A stretch of DNA of 64,000 bases, from the NCBI RefSeq assembly GCF_018860345.1, contig NZ_JAHKPJ010000004.1, positions 1 to 64,000 on the forward strand, written 5' to 3'. Source of the DNA: Psychrosphaera sp. F3M07 (GTDB lineage Bacteria > Pseudomonadota > Gammaproteobacteria > Enterobacterales > Alteromonadaceae). A program made the position numbers and the translations under genes. This document shows, piece by piece, positions 18,673 to 27,035 of this stretch (the stretch's first letter is position 1; every line of letters begins with the position of its first letter). Below the pieces are notes generated by a model. That model ran no database searches. It saw only the letters and a program-made list of their open reading frames with translations, and was not told where the DNA came from.

Positions 18673-19225
18673 TAATGGATTCGTCAAATTCTAATATATT
18701 TTCATGATCAACAAAGATGAGTATTCGGCTATCCGCTTCAATTATATTTTTAACGGTAACGTGACTGTCTTGATCTAAACTTGCAAAGGGTTCGTCAAGG
18801 ATAAGAACGCCTGATTTTTGCGATAAGGCCCAAATAACAGAAAACTTCTTTTTAGTTCCGGTTGAGAGATTAACAAACTTTTTATACTCAAACTCTTTGA
18901 GATTTAACTGCTCAATGAGTTGGTGGTAATAATTTAGGTTAAAACTGCTATAACGCTCAAACAGCGAAGTGATTTCAGCAATAGTCAAAAATTCAGGTGG
19001 AATAATACTGTCGGAACTAAGTGAAACCAATTCTGATAAAGGCACTGCTGAATGTATTTGGCCTTCATCTGGCAACTCAAGTCCAGCTAACATCCTTAAT
19101 AACGTGGACTTACCACTGCCATTAGCACCTGTGACTTTTGTAATACGAGCAGAAAACCTATGGTTGAATAGTTTAATAACCTCTTGCTGACCATAACGCT
19201 TAACTAAAGACGTGCATTCCAACAT
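18665..19225 (-). CDS. ABC transporter ATP-binding protein, short form
   Basis: About 186 residues: Walker A GANGSGKST, Walker B VLILDEPFASLD and a signature-like NLSTGTKKKF in place of LSGGQ. The size and the degenerate signature resemble the CcmA-like and bacteriocin-exporter ATPases. The ATG at 19225 is chosen; the upstream frame to 19309 lies inside mgsA. It follows mgsA by 4 bases and overlaps the permease. Confidence 0.85.
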   Translation of the reverse strand: MLECTSLVKRYGQQEVIKLFNHRFSARITKVTGANGSGKSTLLRMLAGLELPDEGQIHSAVPLSELVSLSSDSIIPPEFLTIAEITSLFERYSSFNLNYYHQLIEQLNLKEFEYKKFVNLSTGTKKKFSVIWALSQKSGVLILDEPFASLDQDSHVTVKNIIEADSRILIFVDHENILEFDESINV

Positions 19226-19229
19226 TGAG

Positions 19230-19658
19230 TTAAATACTTCTGTCAGCGTATTCACTAAAGTCAGTTGTGTGAACTTGAGGTTCTTCAAACAGAGGGCTTT
19301 CAATAACAAAGTCGGCGGTGGCTAAATTACAAGCAACAACACAGTTATACATTGTAGATAAGCGCAATAAGGCTTTAATATCCACATCGTGTGGTTGGGG
19401 GGTCATCGGATCGGTAAAGAAAAATAGGATGTCTAATTTCCCTTCGCAAATCATAGCGCCAAGTTGTTGATCACCCCCTAAAGGGCCGCTCTTTAATGGC
19501 GTTATATTTAACTCAGGGGACGCATTTTTGATTAACTTACCCGTGGTGCCTGTACCAAATAAATTGTGTTGGGAAAGCTTGGCTTGGTGTTTTTTAGCCC
19601 ACTCTATAATCTCTGGCTTTTTTTTGTCGTGTGCGACAAGTGCAATATTTTTAACCAC
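19230..19658 (-). CDS. mgsA: Methylglyoxal synthase
   Basis: Converts dihydroxyacetone phosphate to methylglyoxal and phosphate, a glycolytic bypass during phosphate stress. 142 residues with IALVAHDKKKPEI, FGTGTTGKLI, the phosphate-binding SGPLGGDQQLGA and the catalytic FFTDPMTPQPHDVD. The start is GTG at 19658 with AGAG upstream. An ABC exporter follows 4 bases downstream, an unusual neighbour for mgsA. Confidence 0.96.
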   Translation of the reverse strand: MVKNIALVAHDKKKPEIIEWAKKHQAKLSQHNLFGTGTTGKLIKNASPELNITPLKSGPLGGDQQLGAMICEGKLDILFFFTDPMTPQPHDVDIKALLRLSTMYNCVVACNLATADFVIESPLFEEPQVHTTDFSEYADRSI

Positions 19659-19768
19659 TAAATTGTCTCTAATTTTATTATTATGTCTAATGAGATGTAA
19701 AAATGACTGTTTTTTGGTTTTAAATCAAATTTAATTCTGTACTTTCTGACAGCCATTGTTAAAATTGT

Positions 19769-19783
19769 TGAGAATAATTCTCA
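19769..19783. promoter_or_regulatory. Fur box upstream of iron ABC importer
   Basis: TGAGAAT-A-ATTCTCA is a perfect 7-1-7 inverted repeat, the core of Fur sites, 35 bases before the start of the ferric-binding protein gene. Confidence 0.8.
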
Positions 19784-19817
19784 CTTGCAACTAGTCGCAT
19801 ATTGGATCTTAATACTC

Positions 19818-20825
19818 ATGAAAAAATTTGTACTCGCACTTTTAACTTTAAGCACATTTAATGTTTTAGCCGCCGCAGACGAAACGGTTAACATCTATTC
19901 ATTTAGACAGTCATTTTTAATAGACCCAATTTTAGAAAAGTTTACAGCTGAAACAGGCATTAAAACCAAAGTGGTATTTGCCAAGAAAGGGCTAATAGAA
20001 CGAATTAAACGTGAAGGGAAATATAGCCCTGCAGATGTTGTGCTAACGTCTAACTTTAGTAAATTACTGCAATTACAAGATGAAGGATTAACATCTGAAA
20101 TCGTCAGTGAAGAAATTGATAAAAATGTACCAGCACATTTCCGTGATGATAATGGGCAGTGGATAGCCCTCACGAAACGTGTTCGCAATATTTATGCATC
20201 AAAAGACAGAGTGGCTGACGCAAAAGCGTTAACGTACGAAGCGCTAGCGGCTCCTGAATTTAAAGGAAAAGTATGTACTCGTAGTGGTAAACATCCTTAT
20301 AACTTAGGTTTAATTGCTTCTATGATTGCGCACAAAGGTGAAGCCGAAGCGCAAACTTGGTTACAAGGTGTGAAAGCTAACTTAGCTCGTAAACCTCAAG
20401 GTAACGACAGAGGCCAAGTTAAAGCCATTAAAGAAGGTTTATGTGATGTCTCTTTAGGTAACAGTTATTACTATGGCAAGATGTTAGACAATGCAGAGCA
20501 AAAACCATGGGCTGATGCGGTTAACATTGTTTACCCAAATCAAAATGACCGTGGCGCACATATTAATGTATCTGGTGCTGTAATTACCAAATACGCGCCT
20601 AATAAAGCCAATGCACTTAAGCTACTTACGTTTTTATCGTCAGAGAAAGCTCAACAGACTTATGCATCATTAAATATGGAATACCCAGTTAACCCACAAG
20701 TGAAACCTTCAGCAACGGTTCTAAGTTGGGGTGACTTTAAAGAAGATCCATTGTCATTGACTAAAGTGGCTGAATATAGAGAAGCTGCGTTAAAGTTAGT
20801 TGATAAAGTTAAATTTGATCTGTAA
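19818..20825 (+). CDS. fbpA: Fe(3+) ABC transporter periplasmic substrate-binding protein
   Basis: Captures ferric iron in the periplasm for the permease encoded downstream. Signal peptide MKKFVLALLTLSTFNVLAA, then the FutA/FbpA pattern VNIYSFRQSFLIDPIL. The paired tyrosines in GNSYYYGKML are the usual iron ligands. About 335 residues, typical. The ATG at 19818 gives a clean signal peptide; the frame from 19785 is rejected because it runs through the Fur box region. First gene of a three-gene importer. Confidence 0.93.
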   Translation: MKKFVLALLTLSTFNVLAAADETVNIYSFRQSFLIDPILEKFTAETGIKTKVVFAKKGLIERIKREGKYSPADVVLTSNFSKLLQLQDEGLTSEIVSEEIDKNVPAHFRDDNGQWIALTKRVRNIYASKDRVADAKALTYEALAAPEFKGKVCTRSGKHPYNLGLIASMIAHKGEAEAQTWLQGVKANLARKPQGNDRGQVKAIKEGLCDVSLGNSYYYGKMLDNAEQKPWADAVNIVYPNQNDRGAHINVSGAVITKYAPNKANALKLLTFLSSEKAQQTYASLNMEYPVNPQVKPSATVLSWGDFKEDPLSLTKVAEYREAALKLVDKVKFDL

Positions 20826-20867
20826 ATAGTGTTCACAAACTAAAAAAATAGATTATTTGAATTATTA

Positions 20868-22589
20868 ATGAATGAAACTGGGCCAACAGCGGTTATAAAA
20901 AAAACAACGGCTGTTGGTGACTCTTCCTTAAACACCGATCATCTGGTAAAAAAATGGGCTATGCGTTGGCCTAGTTTTAAACACATCAAAATATCAAGCT
21001 TGTTGCTTGCCTTATGCATGGCATTGCCATTATTAACCCTGCTTTTTGAAGCGTTAAGTACCCATGGTGATAGCTTTACTCATATTAAAGAAACTGTCTT
21101 AACCGACTATGTTATTAACACAGTATTGTTAATGGCTTCTGTTGGCTTTTTGGTATTACTCATTGGCATTCCATTAGCATGGTTAATTGCCAATTGTGAG
21201 TTTTGGGGGAAACGTTTTTTTAATTGGGCGCTGGTTTTACCGTTAGCAATGCCAGCTTATTTGGTGGCGTATACCTACACCGATTTGTTGGACTATGCAG
21301 GCCCGATTCAAATAACCTTACGTGATTGGTTTGGTTGGACAAGTATTAATGATTATTGGTTTTTTGATATCAGAAGCTTATCCGGTGCCGCCATTATGTT
21401 GTCCTTGGTTTTGTATCCATATGTTTATCTGATGGTCAGAGCCAGCTTTCTTGAACAAAATGCCACCTTAACTCATGCGGCAAGGGTGTTAGGTAAATCG
21501 CCTTTTAAGTGCTTTATGCAAGTCTCTTTGCCGTTGGCCAGAACCGCAATTATTGCAAGTTGTGCGTTGGCGATGATGGAAAGCATGGCTGACTTCGCCA
21601 CCGTAAATTATTTTGCTGTCAGCACATTAACCACTGCGGTTTATGATACTTGGTTAGGTCATTATGACTTAGCCAGTGCCGCTAAACTGTCGGCAATCAT
21701 GGTGATGGGTATTTTTGTTTTGTTGTTTTTAGAACAACTGCAAAAGGGCAGACAAAAAAATAGTAATGATGCCAAGGTCAGCCAACAAACCCTTAGTTAT
21801 AAACTCAGCACCAAACAAACGGTTCTGGCGGTGAGTTTTTGTAGCTTGATTTTGTTTCTTGCCTTTATTGTTCCTGTGGTCATCTTATTACAATATGCGA
21901 TTCATTATTTTGAGCAGTCTTGGACTACAGAGGTCTTTGATTTTGCACTAAACAGTGCGGGCATTGCGTTGATAACTGCGTTATTAGCCTTAGTATTATC
22001 ATTAATATTAAATTACACATATCGAGTTAAACCTACCAAAGCCCAATCGTTTTCGTTAAAAGTTGCAAGTTCTGGTTATGCGATACCAGGCACAGTAATG
22101 GCAATTGGCGTTTTAATTCCATTAACATTTTTGGACACTCAGATTAACGATATGGCTGTATGGATGGGACTGTCTGCGCCGGGATTGTTATTAAGCGGTA
22201 CTGTTATCGCGATTATATTTGCGCACTTGGTTCGATTTATTGCGATTGCCAATAAAACATTAGAATCCAGTTATGAAAAAATTAGTCCGTCATTGGACAT
22301 GGTATCTAAAACCATGGGCACCAATGGCGTTAACTTATTAAGAAAAGTCCATATACCGCTGATTCGAAAAAGCGCCTTAGTGGCCGCGCTATTAATATTT
22401 GTTGAAAGTATGAAAGAATTACCTGCGGCATTATTGTTAAGACCATTTGATTTTCAAACTCTCCCCACTTATGTATATCAGTTCGCCAGTGATGAACAAC
22501 TAGAACTAGCAGCACTTGGCGCTATTTTGATAGTATTGGTGGGCCTTATCCCTTTATTAGTATTAAATCGTTCTATTGATGCTAAATAG
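20868..22589 (+). CDS. fbpB: Fe(3+) ABC transporter permease
   Basis: 573 residues with about twelve membrane helices in two tandem binding-protein-dependent permease domains. Each has an EAA-like loop (HAARVLGKSPFKCFMQVSLP and the KTMGTNGVNLLRKVHIPLI region). The double-domain form is typical of FbpB/SfuB, which works without a partner permease. It lies between the binding protein and the ATPase and is probably co-transcribed under Fur. Confidence 0.93.
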   Translation: MNETGPTAVIKKTTAVGDSSLNTDHLVKKWAMRWPSFKHIKISSLLLALCMALPLLTLLFEALSTHGDSFTHIKETVLTDYVINTVLLMASVGFLVLLIGIPLAWLIANCEFWGKRFFNWALVLPLAMPAYLVAYTYTDLLDYAGPIQITLRDWFGWTSINDYWFFDIRSLSGAAIMLSLVLYPYVYLMVRASFLEQNATLTHAARVLGKSPFKCFMQVSLPLARTAIIASCALAMMESMADFATVNYFAVSTLTTAVYDTWLGHYDLASAAKLSAIMVMGIFVLLFLEQLQKGRQKNSNDAKVSQQTLSYKLSTKQTVLAVSFCSLILFLAFIVPVVILLQYAIHYFEQSWTTEVFDFALNSAGIALITALLALVLSLILNYTYRVKPTKAQSFSLKVASSGYAIPGTVMAIGVLIPLTFLDTQINDMAVWMGLSAPGLLLSGTVIAIIFAHLVRFIAIANKTLESSYEKISPSLDMVSKTMGTNGVNLLRKVHIPLIRKSALVAALLIFVESMKELPAALLLRPFDFQTLPTYVYQFASDEQLELAALGAILIVLVGLIPLLVLNRSIDAK

Positions 22590-22619
22590 AATTTTTGTTT
22601 GCCTTATGGAAGTATTACT

Positions 22620-23651
22620 GTGCCAGTGTTAAGCCTGTCTAAATTAAATGTGAGTTATCAAACCAATCAGATCATTAAAGACCTTGAGTTACAGGTAAAC
22701 GCAGGTGAGATAGTTGCGTTGTTTGGTCCATCGGGAGGCGGTAAGAGTACCGTATTAAAAGCGATTGCTGGATTATTAGAAAACGTATCTGGTGACGTAT
22801 TAATTGGCGGGAAACAAGTACTAGGTGATAGTGTAAATATACCTTCCGAAGAAAGAAAGATTGGCCTTATCTTTCAAGATTATGCTTTATTTCCTCATTT
22901 GACTGTGGCTAAAAATGTGGCTTTTGGTTTAGATAAATTATCAAAAGCTGAACAGCAGCAAAAAGTAAAATCGTTATTGTCCCTTATAAAAATGTCTGAA
23001 TACGCAGACCGATATCCACATGAACTGTCTGGTGGTCAACAACAACGTATTGCTATTGTAAGAGCATTGGCCTGTGAACCGGATTTATTGTTGTTTGATG
23101 AAGCCTTTTCAAACATAGATCCACAATTTCGCTTTGAGTTAATCGGTGATATACGCGCCTTGTTAAAACAGCATAATATTGCTGCTTTGTTTGTGACGCA
23201 TAACCAAGATGAAGCCTTTGCATTTTGTGACCGTATTGCGGTGTTACATCATGGTAAAATTGAACAAATAGATGTGGCAGAACGTTTGTTTAATACTCCA
23301 AGTACACGGTTTGTTGCGGAGTTTTTAGGGCAAGGTCTGTGGCTATCTTGTAAGGTTATTTCTGCTAACAGTCTCAGCTCTGAACTGGGTGAAATACCAT
23401 ATGCAGGACAACAAGACTTAACAACTCTAATTGATAAAACGGTGGATGTGTACATTAGACCGCATCAATTAAAATTAACGTTAGCGGATAATTCTGCCCT
23501 TGTTGTTGAACAAGAGCGTTTTGCTGGCGAATTTTATGAGTCGCAAGTTAATTGGTCAGATCAAAACATCACCGTAAAAAGTACCACGGCATTTATAAAT
23601 AAATCGGTAAAGATAGAGGTGAATACCTCTGTTTGGTCGGTATTTTCATAA
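22620..23651 (+). CDS. fbpC: Fe(3+) ABC transporter ATP-binding protein
   Basis: Energises iron import. Walker A GPSGGGKST, signature LSGGQQQR, Walker B LLLFDEAFSN, H-loop FVTHNQDEA, then a C-terminal TOBE-like regulatory domain (about 240-343). The GTG at 22620 has GGAAG 7 bases upstream and gives MPVLSLSKLNV; the TTG at 22599 is less likely. Last gene of the iron operon. Confidence 0.93.
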   Translation: MPVLSLSKLNVSYQTNQIIKDLELQVNAGEIVALFGPSGGGKSTVLKAIAGLLENVSGDVLIGGKQVLGDSVNIPSEERKIGLIFQDYALFPHLTVAKNVAFGLDKLSKAEQQQKVKSLLSLIKMSEYADRYPHELSGGQQQRIAIVRALACEPDLLLFDEAFSNIDPQFRFELIGDIRALLKQHNIAALFVTHNQDEAFAFCDRIAVLHHGKIEQIDVAERLFNTPSTRFVAEFLGQGLWLSCKVISANSLSSELGEIPYAGQQDLTTLIDKTVDVYIRPHQLKLTLADNSALVVEQERFAGEFYESQVNWSDQNITVKSTTAFINKSVKIEVNTSVWSVFS

Positions 23652-23680
23652 TTTAACTCCCCTTAATTTCCCTTGATGCG

Positions 23681-23697
23681 TGCACATTAATTGTGCA
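23681..23697. promoter_or_regulatory. NtrC-like enhancer site upstream of glnK
   Basis: TGCACA-N5-TGTGCA is a perfect palindrome close to the NtrC consensus (TGCACC-N5-GGTGCA). A GGTGCA half site follows at 23728-23733. The palindrome sits about 110 bases before the sigma-54-like element. Confidence 0.65.
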
Positions 23698-23795
23698 CCA
23701 CAAATGCACATGTAAACAAACCAATCTGGTGCAATTGATTTTATAACACGCCCCTAAAATCAGAAACAATCATATATAACAGTAACTTACATTAC

Positions 23796-23810
23796 TGGCA
23801 TTGATCTTCC
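23796..23810 (+). promoter_or_regulatory. Possible sigma-54 promoter of glnK-amtB
   Basis: TGGCA at 23796-23800 and TTCC at 23807-23810 have the -24/-12 spacing, but the -12 element lacks the usual GC. It is supported mainly by the NtrC-like site upstream. Confidence 0.45.
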
Positions 23811-23853
23811 TTTAGTAAGCTCGATAAGAAAAACAATATACTAAGGAATAACA

Positions 23854-24192
23854 ATGAAATTGGTAACAGCCATAATCAAGCCATTTAAACTTGATGATGT
23901 ACGTGAAGCCATCAGTGAAGTAGGTGTTGAAGGCCTAACAGTAACTGAAGTTAAAGGTTTTGGTCGTCAGAAAGGTCACACAGAACTATATCGTGGTGCG
24001 GAATATCAAGTTGATTTCCTACCAAAAGTAAAACTAGAAATAGCAACATCAGATGAGAACGCGGAACGTTTAGTTGAAGTGATCGCTGAAGCAGCTAATA
24101 CAGGTAAAATCGGTGACGGTAAAATATTTGTATTAGATCTAGCGCAAGCGGTACGTATCCGTACTGGTGAAACTGACGGCGAAGCGATATAG
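23854..24192 (+). CDS. glnK: Nitrogen regulatory protein P-II
   Basis: Trimeric sensor of 2-oxoglutarate, ATP/ADP and, by uridylylation, glutamine. 112 residues. The T-loop is [20 protein letters not shown] with the modifiable Tyr51, and the C-terminal [10 protein letters not shown] is conserved. It is paired with amtB 10 bases downstream; GlnK plugs AmtB when nitrogen is sufficient. NtrC-like sites upstream fit nitrogen control. Confidence 0.96.
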   Translation: MKLVTAIIKPFKLDDVREAISEVGVEGLTVTEVKGFGRQKGHTELYRGAEYQVDFLPKVKLEIATSDENAERLVEVIAEAANTGKIGDGKIFVLDLAQAVRIRTGETDGEAI

Positions 24193-24202
24193 GGGAATTA
24201 CA

Positions 24203-25471
24203 ATGGAACAAAATATATTTCATCTTCAATATGCAATGGACACTTTCTACTTCTTAGTTTGTGGTGCATTGGTTATGTGGATGGCGGCTGGTTTCGCCAT
24301 GTTAGAAGCGGGTTTAGTTCGCTCTAAAAACACAACAGAAATTCTGACTAAAAACGTAGCCTTGTTTGCAATCTCATGTGTTATGTATTTAGTGGTTGGT
24401 TATTCAATCATGTATGACGGCAGCCTTTTCTTATCAGGAATTGAAGCTGTTGACGAAGCTGCAGTATTAGCAGATTTCGCTGCACGTGAAGACGGATTTG
24501 TTGGTGGCTCTATCTACTCAGGTGCTTCTGACTTCTTCTTCCAAGTTGTATTTGTAGCAACAGCAATGTCAATCGTATCTGGTGCGGTTGCTGAGCGTAT
24601 GAAACTTTGGGCATTCTTAGCATTTGCAGTAGTGATGACTGGTTTCATCTACCCAATGGAAGGTGCTTGGACTTGGGGCGGTGCTTCTGTATTCGGTCTA
24701 TATACATTAGGCGACTTAGGTTTCTCTGACTTTGCTGGTTCTGGTATCGTTCACATGGCAGGTGCTTCAGCAGCATTGGCTGGTGTTTTATTACTAGGTG
24801 CTCGTAAAGGTAAATATACTAAAGACGGTAAAGTAAACGCAATTCCTGGTGCAAACATGCCAATGGCAACATTAGGTACGTTCATCTTATGGATGGGTTG
24901 GTTTGGCTTTAACGGTGGCTCTGTATTAAAACTTGGTGATATCGCCAACGCTAACTCAGTTGCAATGGTATTTTTAAATACTAACGCAGCAGCAGCTGGT
25001 GGTTCAATTGCCGCTTTAGCACTAAGTGCATTATTATTCAAAAAAGCAGACTTAACGATGGCGCTTAACGGTGCACTAGCTGGTCTAGTTGCTATTACAG
25101 CAGAACCTTCAACACCAACTGCTCTAGAAGCAACTTTATTTGGTGCTCTAGGTGGTATATTAGTAGTTGGTTCTATCTTAGCGTTAGATAAATTAAAAAT
25201 TGATGATCCTGTGGGCGCTATCTCAGTTCACGGTGTAGTTGGTTTATTAGGTTTATTATTAGTACCATTAACAAACGACGGAGCTTCGTTCTCTGGTCAG
25301 TTAATTGGTGCAGCAACAATATTCGTTTGGGTATTTGTAACAAGCTTCATTGTTTGGTCAATTCTTAAAGCGGTTATTGGTATTCGAGTTACTGAAGAGC
25401 AAGAATACGAAGGTGTTGACCGTTCTGAGTGTGGTGTAGAAGCTTACCCAGAGTTCGTTAGCAACAACTAA
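24203..25471 (+). CDS. amtB: Ammonium transporter
   Basis: 422 residues with eleven predicted membrane helices. The pore twin histidines are in IVHMAGASA and ISVHGVVGLL, and the start FLVCGALVMWMAAGFAMLEAG is the family signature. No cleavable signal. The ATG at 24203 follows GGGGAATT; the overlapping upstream frame from 24167 lies in glnK. It ends with a strong terminator. Confidence 0.96.
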   Translation: MEQNIFHLQYAMDTFYFLVCGALVMWMAAGFAMLEAGLVRSKNTTEILTKNVALFAISCVMYLVVGYSIMYDGSLFLSGIEAVDEAAVLADFAAREDGFVGGSIYSGASDFFFQVVFVATAMSIVSGAVAERMKLWAFLAFAVVMTGFIYPMEGAWTWGGASVFGLYTLGDLGFSDFAGSGIVHMAGASAALAGVLLLGARKGKYTKDGKVNAIPGANMPMATLGTFILWMGWFGFNGGSVLKLGDIANANSVAMVFLNTNAAAAGGSIAALALSALLFKKADLTMALNGALAGLVAITAEPSTPTALEATLFGALGGILVVGSILALDKLKIDDPVGAISVHGVVGLLGLLLVPLTNDGASFSGQLIGAATIFVWVFVTSFIVWSILKAVIGIRVTEEQEYEGVDRSECGVEAYPEFVSNN

Positions 25472-25495
25472 TATTAAGTAATTAATATTTGAATG

Positions 25496-25521
25496 AAAAC
25501 CGCCTTAAAGGCGGTTTTTTT
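25496..25521 (+). terminator. Rho-independent terminator of glnK-amtB
   Basis: 10-bp stem AAAACCGCCT / AGGCGGTTTT, three-base loop, then a T run. Confidence 0.9.
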
Positions 25522-25587
25522 GTGTCTGTAGATTAGGGTACTAAACAGGCATAATAGAGTTTATATAATAGCTCTGAGTTTAAAAAC

Positions 25588-26424
25588 ATGATTATAAAAC
25601 CGCAATGGTCGATATTAACGGTGGGAGATGGTGACTTATCTTTCTCCCGATCGTTATTCAGTCATAACAAGCCTAAAAAATTAACCGCTACGGTGTTGGA
25701 CTCAGAAGTCGAGTTAACCGATAAGTACGGTAATGATAATTTAGTTTTTTTACAGAATAATAACTGTGAAGTGATCACTGAATTTGACGTCACCCGTTCT
25801 GAGTCCATTGACCAATTGTCACCGTGTTATGACGTAGTGATATTCCAGTTTCCCCTTGTCCCTAATTTCTCAAGCCAGCAACAATTTATACAACAAACCC
25901 AGTTTGATGATATTAAGTTGAGTGTAAATACATTAAACCGTCGTTTGTTAAGGTTGTTTTTAAAACATAGTTTTAACTCTTTATTATCAGAATCGGGGGC
26001 TCAGTTAGCTTATATCAGCTCCAAAGACGTTAAACCTTATATAGAGTGGGATATTGAGTATTCATTAACCCAAAGCTTTAAAACGCAGATTAGCGATATC
26101 CATTTTGTTGGCAGCACGCCATTTGATATTAAACAATTCCCAGGTTACAAAATTAGAAATGTAGACCGTGATAAACATGTAAAAGATACCGAATCTTTAA
26201 CCTACGTTTGGACGACAATGGATAATAGGCAAGCAGCGTTAGAACGAATTCCGTCATTAACGCCGCCACCGGAATTGTTTGGTGAAAATGGTTGCGATAT
26301 TTGTCATGCTGGGCCTTTTATAACTGAGACTGAAAGACATAATCATTTAGTCGGTAAAAAACACAAACGTATGACGGAATATGATGAACAATGGCGGAAT
26401 TATTTAACATCGAGACGTTGTTAA
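25588..26424 (+). CDS. BMT5-like (DUF2431) methyltransferase fused to U1-type zinc finger
   Basis: 278 residues. Residues 5-200 follow the Rossmann-like BMT5/DUF2431 pattern: ILTVGDGDLSFSRSLF is the SAM-binding strand and loop, then VVIFQFPLVPN and LNRRLLRLFLKHS. Yeast Bmt5 methylates uridine N3 in 25S rRNA; the bacterial target is unknown. Residues about 233-260 form a C2H2 finger of the U1/JAZ kind (CDIC ... HLVGKKH), associated in eukaryotes with double-stranded RNA or spliceosomal RNA proteins. Monocistronic and convergent to the CsrB-like RNA. Confidence 0.75.
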   Translation: MIIKPQWSILTVGDGDLSFSRSLFSHNKPKKLTATVLDSEVELTDKYGNDNLVFLQNNNCEVITEFDVTRSESIDQLSPCYDVVIFQFPLVPNFSSQQQFIQQTQFDDIKLSVNTLNRRLLRLFLKHSFNSLLSESGAQLAYISSKDVKPYIEWDIEYSLTQSFKTQISDIHFVGSTPFDIKQFPGYKIRNVDRDKHVKDTESLTYVWTTMDNRQAALERIPSLTPPPELFGENGCDICHAGPFITETERHNHLVGKKHKRMTEYDEQWRNYLTSRRC

Positions 26425-26506
26425 TATGTTAAGTGTTTTGTTGCGAGATGGTAAAATTTTTTTAGTTTGACCAGCTAGCAAGTGCAAGTGGCTAATTTAC
26501 AGGCAT

Positions 26507-26534
26507 AAAAAAAGTAGCCAAAGCTACTTTTTTT
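26507..26534. terminator. Terminator of the CsrB-like RNA, possibly bidirectional
   Basis: Perfect 12-bp stem AAAAAAAGTAGC / GCTACTTTTTTT with a 4-base loop. It reads as a textbook terminator on the minus strand and could also end the BMT5-like gene on the plus strand. Confidence 0.9.
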
Positions 26535-26866
26535 ATATTCTCTTTGGCATCCTACCAAACAAATCCAATTTGTATGTTCATCCTTCTTGGTCCTTGCTGT
26601 CCAATCCTTAGACGATCCACTCCTTCTACTCCCAATCCTTTATAAAGCTTCCTGCCTTCGTTATAGTCCTTTTTGCTTCCTAGCCTTCCTCTCCCTAAAT
26701 TTGGTTCGACGTAATACTCGTCATCCATTTCGCATCTTGCGATCCATGTCCTTGTTGTCCTAGTTTCCTTGTCAAAAAAGCTCCTGCTTTCCTAATTAAA
26801 TCCCTTTTCGCATCCAGCGATTCCAATCCATGTTTGCTAAATCATTTAGCAGTCTCGTCGTTAAGA
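26507..26866 (-). ncRNA. csrB: CsrB-family CsrA-sequestering small RNA
   Basis: On the minus strand this stretch has no open reading frame but holds 26 GGA triplets in about 330 bases, mostly as AGGA, AAGGA or TGGAT. Several lie in short hairpin loops: AAAGC-AGGA-GCTTT, GCT-AGGA-AGC, CGC-TGGAT-GCG, ACAAA-TTGGA-TTTGT and TTTGG-TAGGATG-CCAAA. It begins just after a TATAGT-type -10, has a 5' hairpin (TGCTAAA/TTTAGCA, 26835-26851) and ends at a strong terminator. CsrB RNAs titrate the translational regulator CsrA with just such motifs. The ends are inferred; the 5' end is good to a few bases. Confidence 0.88.
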
Positions 26867-26870
26867 TGAA

Positions 26871-26876
26871 ACTATA
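26871..26876 (-). promoter_or_regulatory. -10 box of the CsrB-like RNA
   Basis: The minus strand reads TACTATAGT here, giving TATAGT as -10. The -35 region (TTTCCA near 26894-26899) is poor, as expected for an activator-dependent promoter. Confidence 0.55.
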
Positions 26877-27035
26877 GTACGTAATTAAAAAATTGGAAAA
26901 AGGCTAAAAAGACATAAACCTAAGAAGTTTTAAGTTGTAATATTGGATGTTTTTATAAAAACTTGTTTAAAAACAGTTCGTTAGTCTATTTATTAATTTG
27001 AGGTAAGTAGAAAAGGCAGTGTTTGCCCTATTGAA

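Noticed and set aside
26540-26830. Regular TCC-rich stretch read as a pyrimidine repeat or CRISPR-like array
   Set aside because: No constant repeat unit or spacer length; on the other strand the TCCs are GGA motifs in hairpin loops of an RNA with promoter and terminator.
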